The notes under the pieces: generated by a model
Database searches by the model: none
The model's input: only the letters and a program-made list of their open reading frames with translations
Told to the model about the DNA's origin: nothing
Part shown: one piece after another, positions 15,152 through 23,148 of the stretch
Position numbering within the stretch: position 1 is the stretch's first letter
Layout of the letters: every line of letters begins with the position of its first letter
Assembly (NCBI RefSeq): GCF_016862895.1
Contig: NZ_BONV01000062.1
Span: 1 to 33,779, forward strand
Reading direction: 5' to 3'
DNA: 33,779 nucleotides
Source: Planotetraspora kaengkrachanensis
GTDB taxonomy: Bacteria > Actinomycetota > Actinomycetes > Streptosporangiales > Streptosporangiaceae
Position numbers and translations under genes: made by a program

Positions 15152-16345
15152 TCAGTAGTCCCTGATGGTGATGGCGGTCGCGGCCTTGCGGATCGGCTCG
15201 GTGACCCGCTTGATCATGCGCTCCTTTCCCGGGAGGTGCGGCATGAGCCGCAACATCCCCATCTGGAACCGGATCTGGCCCGCCGACTTCAGCACCATCC
15301 CCTTGAGGTTGCCTTCGGCGAGCTTCTGGTTCTCCTCGACGAAGGGCCGCATGTCGTTCTCGTAGGCGGCGAACCCGGCCGTGTGGTCTCCGGCCGCGGC
15401 CGCCAGGGAGCCGGCCAGGACGTAGGCGCCGACCAGGCTCAGGCTCGTGCCCTGGCCGGACGCGGGGGAGGGCCCGTAGGCGGCGTCGCCGACGAGGACC
15501 ACCCGGCCCGACGACCACCGGTCCATGCGCACCTGGCTGATCGAGTCGAAGTAGAAGTCCGGCGCGTCCCACATGGAGTCGAGCAGGCGGGGGACGTCCC
15601 AGCCCTGGTCGGCGAAGGTCCTGGCCAGGAGCTTCTTCTGCCCGTCCACGTCCTTGCGGTCATAGGGGTCGGCCGGAGAGGTGAACAGGAACATCGCCTT
15701 GGCGTCGGCGCTCTGCCGGGTGCTGTACATCCCCGCGCTCCGGCCCGGCGCCGGGTGCATCATCTCGGTGCGGTCGAGCCCGAGGTGGTTCGGGACCGTG
15801 AAGATCGAGATGTGGTGGCCGAGGTCGTGGACGAACCCGGACTCCTCGCCGAAGGCCAGCGCCCGTACGTTGGAGTGCACGCCGTCGGCGCCCACGACGA
15901 GGTCGAAGGTCCGGTCGGGGCCGTTCTCGAACGTGACGCGGACGCCGTCGGCCGTCTCGTCGAGCGCCGTGATGGAGTCGTCGAAGATGTACTCCACGTC
16001 GTTTTTGGTCGCCTCGTAGAGGATCGCGCCGAGGTCGCCGCGCATGATCTCGACGTCGTCGCCCTCGCGCCCGCCGAACAGTTGGGCGCTCATCGTCGCC
16101 ATCTGCCTGCCCTTCGCGTCGACGAAGCGCGCGACCTGCATGTCCGTGCTGTGCCGCCGCACCTCTTCGAGTAATCCCATGCGCTCGACGACCTCTAGAG
16201 CGGCGCCCCGGATGTCGATCTTGTAGCCGCCCGTCCTCAGCGAGGGCGCGCGCTCCACCACCGTGGGGCTGAAGCCGTGCTTGCGAAGCCAGTAGGCGAG
16301 GGCGGGGCCGGCGACGCTCGCGCCAGAGATCAGAACGTTTGTCAT
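15152..16345 (-). CDS. FAD-dependent monooxygenase (PHBH fold)
   Basis: A 397-residue class A flavin monooxygenase related to aromatic hydroxylases and TetX-like drug-inactivating enzymes. It has the N-terminal FAD motif ISGASVAGPALAYWL (about residues 6-20), the middle motif VVGADGVHSNVR that contacts FAD and NADPH, and the VVLVGDAAYGPSPASGQG motif near residue 280. The substrate is unknown. It is divergent from a TetR regulator, and the intergenic operator dyads reach its start codon. Drug- or xenobiotic-inducible expression is therefore plausible. Confidence 0.87.
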   Translation of the reverse strand: MTNVLISGASVAGPALAYWLRKHGFSPTVVERAPSLRTGGYKIDIRGAALEVVERMGLLEEVRRHSTDMQVARFVDAKGRQMATMSAQLFGGREGDDVEIMRGDLGAILYEATKNDVEYIFDDSITALDETADGVRVTFENGPDRTFDLVVGADGVHSNVRALAFGEESGFVHDLGHHISIFTVPNHLGLDRTEMMHPAPGRSAGMYSTRQSADAKAMFLFTSPADPYDRKDVDGQKKLLARTFADQGWDVPRLLDSMWDAPDFYFDSISQVRMDRWSSGRVVLVGDAAYGPSPASGQGTSLSLVGAYVLAGSLAAAAGDHTAGFAAYENDMRPFVEENQKLAEGNLKGMVLKSAGQIRFQMGMLRLMPHLPGKERMIKRVTEPIRKAATAITIRDY

Positions 16346-16365
16346 GTCTCCGACTGTACAAACGT
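16335..16365. promoter_or_regulatory. Secondary TetR half-site pair
   Basis: ACGTTTGT (16335-16342, ending one base before the monooxygenase ATG read on the minus strand) and ACAAACGT (16358-16365) are perfect inverted octamers with a 15-base spacer. They share the ACAAAYGT half-site with the main dyad at 16384-16404. Confidence 0.45.
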
Positions 16366-16383
16366 CTCAGAAATCTGTCTAGT

Positions 16384-16404
16384 ACAAATGTGCAAGACAT
16401 TTGT
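16384..16404. promoter_or_regulatory. TetR operator and promoter
   Basis: ACAAATGT-N5-ACATTTGT is a perfect 21-base dyad. It overlaps an AAGACA -35 candidate (16394-16399), which is 17 bases from TAGGCT (16417-16422). That -10 box ends seven bases before the TetR ATG, so the TetR mRNA may be leaderless. Binding here would repress both divergent genes. Confidence 0.7.
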
Positions 16405-16429
16405 TCAAACGCGCGCTAGGCTGTGGGCC

Positions 16430-17011
16430 ATGGGAAATCGGGAAGATCTGCTCGCGGGGGCCCGCCGCTGCCTGATGGAGAAGGGGTACGCGGGCACCAC
16501 CGCCCGCGACATCGCGGCGGCCTCCGGCACGAGCCTCGCGTCGATCGGCTATCACTTCGGGTCCACGAAGGCGCTGCTGAACGCGGCCCTCTACGAGGCG
16601 CTGGAGGAATGGGGGAGCGAACTCGAACGCGCCCTCGCCGGAGGACCGTCGTCGTCGGGCCTGACGCCCGCGCAGAGGTTCGAGGAGGCGTGGGCGCGGA
16701 TCATCGAGTCCTTCGCCAGGAACAGACCTCTGTGGGCCATCCAGTTCGAGCTCATCGCCCAGATGGACCGCATGCCCGAGTTGAGAGAGTCCTTCGCGGC
16801 GGCGAACCGCCAGGCCCGGCTGGGCCTGGCGGCGCTCTTCGACGGACTGGACCCGGTCGCGGACGAGAAGAAGGCGATGGTCGTCGGCGCGTTCCACCAG
16901 GCGCTGCTCGGCGGGATGGCGGCCCAATGGCTTGTCGACCCCGAGGGCGCTCCCTCGGCTGAGGATCTTGCCGAGGCGCTGCGCACGATCACCGCCGGCC
17001 TCACGGACTGA
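16430..17011 (+). CDS. TetR-family transcriptional regulator
   Basis: A 193-residue TetR repressor. The N-terminal helix-turn-helix is clear: KGYAGTTARDIAAASG and SLASIGYHFGSTKALL (about residues 18-53). The rest is an all-helical ligand domain with no recognised subfamily. It most likely controls the divergent FAD monooxygenase through the ACAAAYGT dyads between them. No ribosome site is present; the promoter geometry suggests a leaderless transcript. Its stop is 12 bases before the first unit of repeat array B. Confidence 0.88.
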   Translation: MGNREDLLAGARRCLMEKGYAGTTARDIAAASGTSLASIGYHFGSTKALLNAALYEALEEWGSELERALAGGPSSSGLTPAQRFEEAWARIIESFARNRPLWAIQFELIAQMDRMPELRESFAAANRQARLGLAALFDGLDPVADEKKAMVVGAFHQALLGGMAAQWLVDPEGAPSAEDLAEALRTITAGLTD

Positions 17012-17023
17012 CGCCCTCGTGGG

Positions 17024-17195
17024 GTGATCATGCACAGGTTCGTGAACGCGCCCGCCGACCTGCGCCGACACCTCGCGTGATCATGCACGGGTTCGTGAAC
17101 GGGTCCGCCGACCTGCGCCGACACCTCGCGTGATCATGCACAGGTTCGGCGATGCATGCTCTGACCTGCGCCTGCGATCTCCGTGATCATGCATG
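17024..17195 (+). repeat. 53-bp repeat array B, forward arm (4 units)
   Basis: Cores GTGATCATGCA start at 17024, 17077, 17130 and 17183, each exactly 53 bases apart. Units 1 and 2 agree at 50 of 53 bases. The first three share the block GTGATCATGCACRGGTTCG and the second block (YGACCTGCGC) with the units of array A. The array begins 12 bases after the TetR stop. Confidence 0.9.
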
Positions 17196-17276
17196 GAGGT
17201 CGGTCCGATTTCCCGTTCGCGCGCCCCTGCGGCCGCCTGGGTGATGTTGTCGTGGTTCGCGATGACGCTCTCATTG
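17196..17276. other. Unique spacer between the arms of array B
   Basis: About 80 bases without repeat cores lie between the forward and reverse arms. No gene is supported here. As in array A, this separates units of opposite orientation. Confidence 0.5.
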
Positions 17277-17391
17277 CCAGATCACGAATGGCATCGCCGC
17301 AGATGGGAGGGTGTTTCTCCGAAAGTGTGCATGATCACGAACGGAGAAACGCCTGATGGCGGCCGTTCCGTGCGAAGGTGTGCATGATCAC
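17277..17391 (-). repeat. 53-bp repeat array B, reverse arm (2 clear units, 1 degenerate)
   Basis: Reverse cores end at 17338 and 17391 (CATGATCAC on the plus strand), 53 bases apart. A degenerate core, CCAGATCAC, ends at 17285, again exactly 53 bases away. Beside the cores the reverse units keep TTCG at the expected position but otherwise do not match the forward arm, unlike the mirror pairs of array A. Confidence 0.85.
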
Positions 17392-17409
17392 GCACGGAGG
17401 AGGGGCAGG

Positions 17410-17907
17410 TGGCGGCGGCCTGCGCTGATCGACCGCGTCCGCGAGTTCGGCGTGCCCGCGACCTACGACGCGGACACCGAGGAATGCGCGCCCGGCCCCG
17501 ACCCCGGATACGGCGGCCGGCACCTGTCCGCCGACGCCGAGGGCCTGACCATCTACTACGGCAGGAACGGCAAGGGCTACCTGATCGCGTCCAGCCAGGG
17601 CGACGACACCTTCGCCGTCTACGGCAGGGGCGGCGGGAACCGCTTCATCGGGTCGTTCCAGGTCGGCGACCACGGCGGCGTCGACGGCGTGCAGGCGAGC
17701 GATGGGGCGATGGTGGTCAACGTGCCGCTCGGCCGCGACTTCCCCAAGGGCCTGTTCGTCACGCACGACGGCGCCAACACCCCCGTCGCGCTCGACCCGG
17801 ACGGTGAGATCCGCGAGAACACCGACTTCAAGTACGTCAAGTGGGACGACATCGCGCGCCCTCTCGGCCTGGAGGTCGACACCAGGAGCGGAGATCCTCG
17901 CGGCTGA
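17410..17907 (+). pseudogene. 5'-truncated phytase (C-terminal third only)
   Basis: About 165 codons match the C-terminal blades of beta-propeller 3-phytases. Landmarks are DRVREFGVPATYD, SADAEGLTIYYG, GYLIASSQGDDTFAVY, the DHGGVDGVQ turn, FPKGLFVTHDG and NTDFKYVKWDDIARPLGL near the end. These enzymes release phosphate from phytate outside the cell and are normally around 400 residues with a signal peptide. Here the first roughly 250 residues, including the signal peptide, are missing. Homology begins about 20 bases after the last repeat core of array B. No credible start or ribosome site exists, so I call it a remnant. Confidence 0.75.
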
Positions 17908-17912
17908 CGGCC

Positions 17913-19016
17913 CTACGGGTGGGCGGCGGCCTGTCTCGGGCCGGTGAGGGGGCCGTACCTTTCGTTGAGCACTCCCATGGCGGCCCCGGCGGCGATGACG
18001 TCGACCCCGAGGGCGGGCGTCGTGACGTCGGCGGTCAGCCAGTCGACGCGCGGCACCTCGGTGCGGACCGCGTCCTGGGCCGCGCCGAGATAGGCGTCGG
18101 CGTGGGGGAGCAGGTCCGCGCCGGCGAGGACGACGTGGTCGACGTCGATCGCCTGCAGCAGGTTGACGACGCCGACGGCCAGGACGCGCGCGGCGGCGGC
18201 GACGTCTCCCCGCGCACGGGCCTGGTCGTGCACGATCTCCAGGCACCCGTTCCTGCCGCACACGCATCGCGGGCCGTCGAGCTGGACCACCATGTGGCCG
18301 AACTCGCCGGCGTTCGTGTGCGCGCCGCGGTAGGCGCTGCCGCCGAGCCACAGCCCGGCGCCGATGCCGGACTCGACCATGATCAGTACGGCGTCGCGGA
18401 ACTTGGGGCCGCGGCGCCACGCCTCGGCCACGACGCCCGCGGTCACGTCCTTGTCGAGCAGCACGGGGAGGCCGAGGCGCTCCGCGGCCAGGTCGCGGAG
18501 CGGGACGTCGTGCCAGTGCCGCAGCCGGTGCGCGTCGCGGACGACGCCCTCCGCGTGGTCGAGCGGGCCGACCATGCCGATCCCGACCCCGACGAGCCGC
18601 TCGGCCTTGCACCCGCCCGCGAGAGCGGCCACGCCGTCCGCGAGGTCGTCGAGCAGCCGCACGGGAGTGAAGTCGCCGGGCAGGGGGGTGACGACCGACT
18701 GCCGCACCTCGCCTGCGAGGTCGCACAGGACCAGCCGGAGCGTACGGCGGGCGACGTGCGCCCCGATGGCGTAGCGGCTGTCCGGGACCAGGCGGTAGAC
18801 GCTCGTCGGCTTGCCCACGCCGTGCCGCCGCACCCCGTCCGGCTCCACGAGGCCGGCCGCCAGGAGGCGCGCGATCACCTTGGAGACCGCCTGCGGCGTC
18901 AGGCCGGTGCCCGCGGCGATGGTCGCGCGGTCGAAAACGTCGGTGCGGCGGGCGATCGCGACCACCAGCGCGTCGTTGTAGTCGCGCAGGTAGTCCAGAT
19001 CGGCGGCCTTGTCCAC
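17913..19016 (-). CDS. ROK-family transcriptional regulator
   Basis: A 367-residue ROK protein with an N-terminal winged helix (about residues 12-70: GLTPQAVSKVIARLLAAGLV) and a sugar-kinase-like ROK domain. The zinc-binding motif CVCGRNGCLE (251-260) and the preceding EFGH (about 238-241) are intact. Such regulators repress transport or sugar genes and release DNA on binding a sugar-type ligand. GTG 19016 is the start. The gene is divergent from an MFS exporter, with a GCAAC-AGC-GTTGC dyad in the 119-base gap. Confidence 0.88.
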   Translation of the reverse strand: MDKAADLDYLRDYNDALVVAIARRTDVFDRATIAAGTGLTPQAVSKVIARLLAAGLVEPDGVRRHGVGKPTSVYRLVPDSRYAIGAHVARRTLRLVLCDLAGEVRQSVVTPLPGDFTPVRLLDDLADGVAALAGGCKAERLVGVGIGMVGPLDHAEGVVRDAHRLRHWHDVPLRDLAAERLGLPVLLDKDVTAGVVAEAWRRGPKFRDAVLIMVESGIGAGLWLGGSAYRGAHTNAGEFGHMVVQLDGPRCVCGRNGCLEIVHDQARARGDVAAAARVLAVGVVNLLQAIDVDHVVLAGADLLPHADAYLGAAQDAVRTEVPRVDWLTADVTTPALGVDVIAAGAAMGVLNERYGPLTGPRQAAAHP

Positions 19017-19032
19017 CCCGCCAGCGTATTAC

Positions 19033-19051
19033 GCAACAGCGTTGCTATTCT
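19033..19051. promoter_or_regulatory. ROK operator candidate and MFS -10 box
   Basis: GCAAC-AGC-GTTGC (19033-19045) is a perfect 13-base dyad directly followed by TATTCT (19046-19051), a good -10 box for the plus-strand MFS gene. Binding would block that promoter and sit just upstream of the regulator's own start. Confidence 0.6.
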
Positions 19052-19135
19052 AGAGACCGCACTGACCTCGAGTTCCTCAGCCGCCTCTCTCCGACGCAAG
19101 GCCGGCAGTGCTTTCTACGATCACGAAGGTTTCGC

Positions 19136-20368
19136 ATGAGCCCCCTCACCCCGGCGCAGCGCTGGTCTGCGCTCCTCGCGCTCGCCCTTGGCGGCTTCGC
19201 CATCGGCCTGACGGAGTTCGTCGCCATGGGTCTGCTGCCGGACATCGCGCGTAGCCTGCTGCCGACGCTCTACGCGCGGTCCACCTCCGAGGCCGTGGCG
19301 CAGGCCGGTTGGATGATCAGCGTGTACGCCCTGGGCGTCGTCGTCGGCGCACCGCTGTTCGCCGCGCTCACCGCGCGGGTGCCGCGCAAGAAGATCCTGC
19401 TCGGGCTCCTTGCCCTCTTCATCGTGGGCACCGCGGCCTCGGCGGCGGCCCCCACGTTCGGGCTCGTCCTGGTCGCCAGGTTCGTGGCCGCGCTGCCGCA
19501 CGGCGCCTACTTCGGAGCCGCGGGACTGGTCGCCGCCTCGATCATGGGTCCGGGCAGCCACGGCAAGGGCTTCGCCGTCTCGCTCGGCGGCCTGACCGTG
19601 GCCAACGTCATCGGCGTGCCGGTGATCACGCATGTCGGCCAGTCGTCCGGATGGCGGGTCGCCTACCTCATCATCGCGATCATCTTCGCCCTGACGCTGT
19701 TCGCCGTGCTGGCGACGGTGCCGGCGATCGCCGCCCACCCGAACGGATCAGCACGCAGCGAACTGCGCGCCTTCCGCGCGCCGCAGGTGTGGCTCGTCGC
19801 GGGCATCGCGTCGATCGGCTTCGGCGGATTCTTCGCCATCGACAGTTACATCGCCCCGGTGACCACTCACGTCGCCGGACTGCCGGCCTCGACGGTCCCC
19901 TGGGTCCTCGTCGCCGTCGGCCTCGGGATGACGATCGGAAACGCCGCAGGCGGCTGGGCCTCGGACCGCGACCTGCGGCGGTCCATGCTCTCCGGGTTCC
20001 CGGTCTTCATCGCCTCTATGGTCGTCTTCGCGCTCGTGTCCCGCTGGACGGCCGGGCTGTACGTCGGAGCCTTCCTGGTCGGAGCGGCGAGCCTGTTCCT
20101 TGGCCCGGCGTTGCAGTCCCGGCTGATCCAGGTCGCCCCCGGCGCGCAGATGATGGGGGCGGCCGTCAACCAGTCCGCGATGAACGTCGCGAACAGCCTC
20201 GGCGCGCTGCTGGGCGGCGTGGTGATCGCGGGAGGGCTCGGCTACGTCGCCCCCACCTGGGTCGGGGTGGGTCTCGGCCTCATCGGGTTCGCACTCGCGG
20301 GCATCAGCTACGCGCTCGAGTCCCCCCGGAGGCGTAGCGCGCAGGCGCCGCTCCCAGAGTCGGCGTAA
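19136..20368 (+). CDS. MFS transporter, DHA1 family
   Basis: A 410-residue, twelve-helix major facilitator exporter of the DHA1 drug:H+ antiporter group, close in pattern to AraJ/CmlR-like permeases. Landmarks are the helix 1 motif GGFAIGLTEFVAMGLLP, the loop 2-3 motif (ARVPRKKILL) and the GAYFGAA segment. Substrate unknown: drug or sugar efflux are both common. AAGG lies before ATG 19136. The divergent ROK regulator and its dyad suggest sugar- or metabolite-responsive control. A strong terminator follows. Confidence 0.86.
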   Translation: MSPLTPAQRWSALLALALGGFAIGLTEFVAMGLLPDIARSLLPTLYARSTSEAVAQAGWMISVYALGVVVGAPLFAALTARVPRKKILLGLLALFIVGTAASAAAPTFGLVLVARFVAALPHGAYFGAAGLVAASIMGPGSHGKGFAVSLGGLTVANVIGVPVITHVGQSSGWRVAYLIIAIIFALTLFAVLATVPAIAAHPNGSARSELRAFRAPQVWLVAGIASIGFGGFFAIDSYIAPVTTHVAGLPASTVPWVLVAVGLGMTIGNAAGGWASDRDLRRSMLSGFPVFIASMVVFALVSRWTAGLYVGAFLVGAASLFLGPALQSRLIQVAPGAQMMGAAVNQSAMNVANSLGALLGGVVIAGGLGYVAPTWVGVGLGLIGFALAGISYALESPRRRSAQAPLPESA

Positions 20369-20379
20369 GTACGGCGATC

Positions 20380-20408
20380 GCCGGTCCCGGGGAGTGCCCG
20401 GGACCGGC
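20380..20408. terminator. Strong bidirectional terminator hairpin
   Basis: GCCGGTCCCGGG and CCCGGGACCGGC form a perfect 12-base stem with a five-base loop, between the convergent stops of the MFS and TauE genes. Confidence 0.8.
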
Positions 20409-20447
20409 CAGACCCGAGCATGCGCTCGAGGCCGTGCGGCGGACCGA

Positions 20448-21386
20448 TCAGGCGGTCGAGGCCTCTCCGGCCGCACGGCGACCCAGTTCCGCCTCCACCG
20501 CCTCGACCGACTCCGTGGCCTTGTCGCGGTGGTACTCCCGCCAGGAGTAGGCGATGGCGGCGGCCCAGACGACGGCGATGCCGATGTAGGCGGCGGCCTG
20601 CACGTTCCCTGGGGCGTCGACCAGGTCGCTGCGCAGCAGCGTGCGGACGTTGGTCAGGATGATGACGCCGCCCACCGCGGACCCGAGGATGCGGGGCGGG
20701 ATGTGGCGGACCATCCAGGCCGCGATGGGGGCGGCGATGACGCCGCCGAGCAGGAGGACTCCGACCCAGGCGAAGTCGATGTTCTCCGAGCCGATGCCGA
20801 CGAAGAACCCGACGCTCGCGGCGATGGCGACGAGGAACTCACTGGCGTCGATCGATCCGATCACCTTGCGCGGGGCGAGCCGTCCGCTGGCCAGGATGGC
20901 CGGAGTGCCGACCGGGCCCCAACCGCCGCCGCCGGTGGCGTCGATGAATCCGGCGACCAGTCCGAGGGGTGCGAGGAAGCGCCTGCGCAGCGGCTTGCCC
21001 AGGTTCCCGCGCGGCAGGCCGAACGTGGTGAACCGGATGAGGACGTACAGGCCGAGCGTGAGCAGGATGATCGACATGACCGGCGCCGCCACCTCGGTGG
21101 ACAGGCTGGACAGGAACGTCGCGCCGGCGAACGCGCCGGCGGCGCCCGGCACGCCGATCCTGGCGACGACCTTCCAGTCGATGTTGCCGAAACGCCAGTG
21201 CGAGACGCCTGAGGCGAGGGTGGTGCCGATCTCCGCCAGGTGGACGGTGGCCGAGGCCGCGGCCGCGTTGGTGCCGATCGCGAGCAGGAGAGTGGTCGAG
21301 GTGACTCCGTACGCCATGCCGAGGGCGCCGTCGACCAGCTGGGCGGCGAAACCCACCAGTCCGAGCAGTATGAGCGAACGCACCAC
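20448..21386 (-). CDS. TauE/SafE-family sulfite exporter-like permease
   Basis: A 312-residue membrane protein with about eight helices and the two repeated TauE/SafE halves. The first half contains QLVDGALGMAYG and ASATVHLAEIGTT; the second contains GFIDATGGGGWGPVGTP and SIDASEFLVAI. The family exports sulfite, sulfoacetate or related anions. GTG 21386 follows AAGGGG. The upstream region holds a TCCTACT/AGTAGGA dyad, possibly an operator. No sulfur-assimilation genes are adjacent, so the substrate is only a family inference. Confidence 0.85.
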   Translation of the reverse strand: MVRSLILLGLVGFAAQLVDGALGMAYGVTSTTLLLAIGTNAAAASATVHLAEIGTTLASGVSHWRFGNIDWKVVARIGVPGAAGAFAGATFLSSLSTEVAAPVMSIILLTLGLYVLIRFTTFGLPRGNLGKPLRRRFLAPLGLVAGFIDATGGGGWGPVGTPAILASGRLAPRKVIGSIDASEFLVAIAASVGFFVGIGSENIDFAWVGVLLLGGVIAAPIAAWMVRHIPPRILGSAVGGVIILTNVRTLLRSDLVDAPGNVQAAAYIGIAVVWAAAIAYSWREYHRDKATESVEAVEAELGRRAAGEASTA

Positions 21387-21393
21387 GTCCCCT

Positions 21394-21421
21394 TCCTACT
21401 ATCTCAATCGTTGAAGTAGGA
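21394..21421. promoter_or_regulatory. Inverted repeat upstream of the TauE permease
   Basis: TCCTACT (21394-21400) and AGTAGGA (21415-21421) are perfect seven-base arms with a 14-base spacer. They lie just upstream of the TauE ribosome site, in an AT-rich promoter region. This could be an operator or a 5'-UTR hairpin; the regulator is unknown. Confidence 0.45.
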
Positions 21422-21636
21422 ATTATCGTGAATTACACAATTCGTATCCGTCAAGTCACGTTTCGGATTCGTCGGAGAAGGCCTGGTCAGGCCGGATGAG
21501 CCGGTGACGGGCCAGCGTTCCCCGTTGAGGCGGCTTCACACAGGGGGTCTCTCGCGGGCCGTGATCGCGCGGCGGGTCTTCATCGGCCGCAGGGCGGCCC
21601 CGGCCGTTTCGCCGCCGGCCGGGGACGCCCCGTGGT

Positions 21637-22890
21637 TCAGCACTGACCGTCGGCGAGCACCCAGTAGTCCGGGCCGGTCTGCTTCAGGGCGTGGACGGTG
21701 AACGTGTTCCACAGGCCCATGGCGTCGTTGGAGCCGTCGGCGAAGGTGTAGCCGCCGGACTGGTGGGCGCGGCCGGCGGTGGTGTGGGCGTAGTTGCTGG
21801 CCCTGACGCAGACAGCGGGCCCGGTCGGTGTCGGCGTCGGCGTGGGGGTGGGCGTGGGGGTGGCCGGCGGCGTCGGGGTGGGCGTGGAGGTGGGCGGGGT
21901 CGTGCCGTCGAGGCCGAAGAAACGGGCGTCGTGGTAGGCCGAGCAGATGGTGTCGAGGAAGTACGCCGCCGTGGTCCCGCACTGGTCGGCGGCGCCGCCC
22001 GGGTCGATCGGCAGGCCGTGACCCATTCCGGCGATCTCGTACAGCCGTACGGCGTCGTCGCCGTACACCTTCAGTGAGGTGCCGCCGGTCAGCGACTGGG
22101 TGGACGTGGGGGTCTGCGAGACGCCCCGCACGTTCGTCCACTGGTCACGCAACTGCGTGCCGTTGGCGGGGGTGACCGTGTAGTCGGCCTGGCCCTGCCA
22201 GATGGCGACGCGCGGGTACGGCCCGGAGTAGCCGGCGTACGCCCCTCGGACCAGGTCGCCCCACTGCTGCGGGGTCTTGCTGGTGGCGCTGTACTGGCAG
22301 CCGGACGCCTGCAGCAGGCTTGCCGCGCAGCGGTAGGCCAGCCCGGCGCCGATCGAGCCGCCGGCGAAGACGTCCGGATAGGTGGCCAGCATGACCGCGG
22401 TCATCGCCCCGCCGGCCGACAGGCCGCTGACGAAGATCCGTGAGGGGTCGCTTCCGTACTCGGCGACCGCGTGGGCGACCATGGAGCGGATGGAGGCGGC
22501 CTCGCCCTGGCCGCGGGTGGTGTCGCCGGTCTCGAACCAGTTGAAGCAACTCGACGCGTTGTTGGCGCTGCTCGTCTGCGGCACGACGAGGGCGAAGCCC
22601 CACTGGTCGGCGTACTTGCGCCAGCCCGAGTTGGCGAAGTACCCGGCGGCGTTCTGGGTGCACCCGTGCAGGAGCACCACGAGCGGGCGGCCGCTCGACA
22701 GGCCGTCGGGGCGGTAGCCGTACATCGTGAGGTTGCCGGGGTTGCTGCCGAAGGAGGTGACCTGAACCAGCGACGCCGCCCGCGCGGGGGCCGCGTTCAG
22801 GGCCGTGCCGAGCAGGCCGGACAGTGCGAGGAGGACGGCGAGCAGTGTGAGGACCGCTCGTGACGGTCGCGCCGGGAGGGGTGTGGCCAT
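21637..22890 (-). CDS. Secreted PHB-depolymerase-family esterase with C-terminal accessory domain
   Basis: A 417-residue secreted carboxylesterase. Order: signal peptide (1-38, ending APARA-AS), alpha/beta-hydrolase catalytic domain (about 40-328), Thr/Pro linker (about 330-358), and a C-terminal domain of about 58 residues (CVRASNYAHTTAGRAH...). The catalytic set is visible: HGC oxyanion (75-77), GLSAGG with S158, D236 and H291. Family members hydrolyse polyhydroxybutyrate, acetylxylan or feruloyl esters. The small C-terminal domain recurs on bacterial esterases, and its role is not settled. AAGGAG precedes ATG 22890. Divergent from the DMT transporter. Confidence 0.87.
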   Translation of the reverse strand: MATPLPARPSRAVLTLLAVLLALSGLLGTALNAAPARAASLVQVTSFGSNPGNLTMYGYRPDGLSSGRPLVVLLHGCTQNAAGYFANSGWRKYADQWGFALVVPQTSSANNASSCFNWFETGDTTRGQGEAASIRSMVAHAVAEYGSDPSRIFVSGLSAGGAMTAVMLATYPDVFAGGSIGAGLAYRCAASLLQASGCQYSATSKTPQQWGDLVRGAYAGYSGPYPRVAIWQGQADYTVTPANGTQLRDQWTNVRGVSQTPTSTQSLTGGTSLKVYGDDAVRLYEIAGMGHGLPIDPGGAADQCGTTAAYFLDTICSAYHDARFFGLDGTTPPTSTPTPTPPATPTPTPTPTPTPTGPAVCVRASNYAHTTAGRAHQSGGYTFADGSNDAMGLWNTFTVHALKQTGPDYWVLADGQC

Positions 22891-23148
22891 GGGGGGCTCC
22901 TTGTGACCTGGATCACTGGTCCTTTCCGCGCACGGTAGAGCTCTGGACACGTCTCCGACATGTTCGCGAAACACACTTTTCGCTTCGATGTCATGGTCCT
23001 GGCGGTACGTCTGGCTCGCTGTGAATGGGACAACATGACGCTTTCGTGAACTCCGCATGGGGATGGCCACGGGAACGTGGGGGTACGCGCTCCAACACTG
23101 CGGGCCGGTCGCATCCATCGTGTGGGACCGGCGACGACGAAGGTTTCC

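Noticed and set aside
17024-17391. Array B as a CRISPR array or as protein-coding repeats
   Set aside because: Same reasons as for array A. In addition a 53-base period shifts the reading frame in every unit.
17356-17409. ATG in array B as the start of an intact 183-residue protein containing the phytase domain
   Set aside because: The ATG lies inside the repeat arm without a ribosome site. The first 18 codons are repeat-derived, while phytases need a signal peptide and the missing propeller blades.
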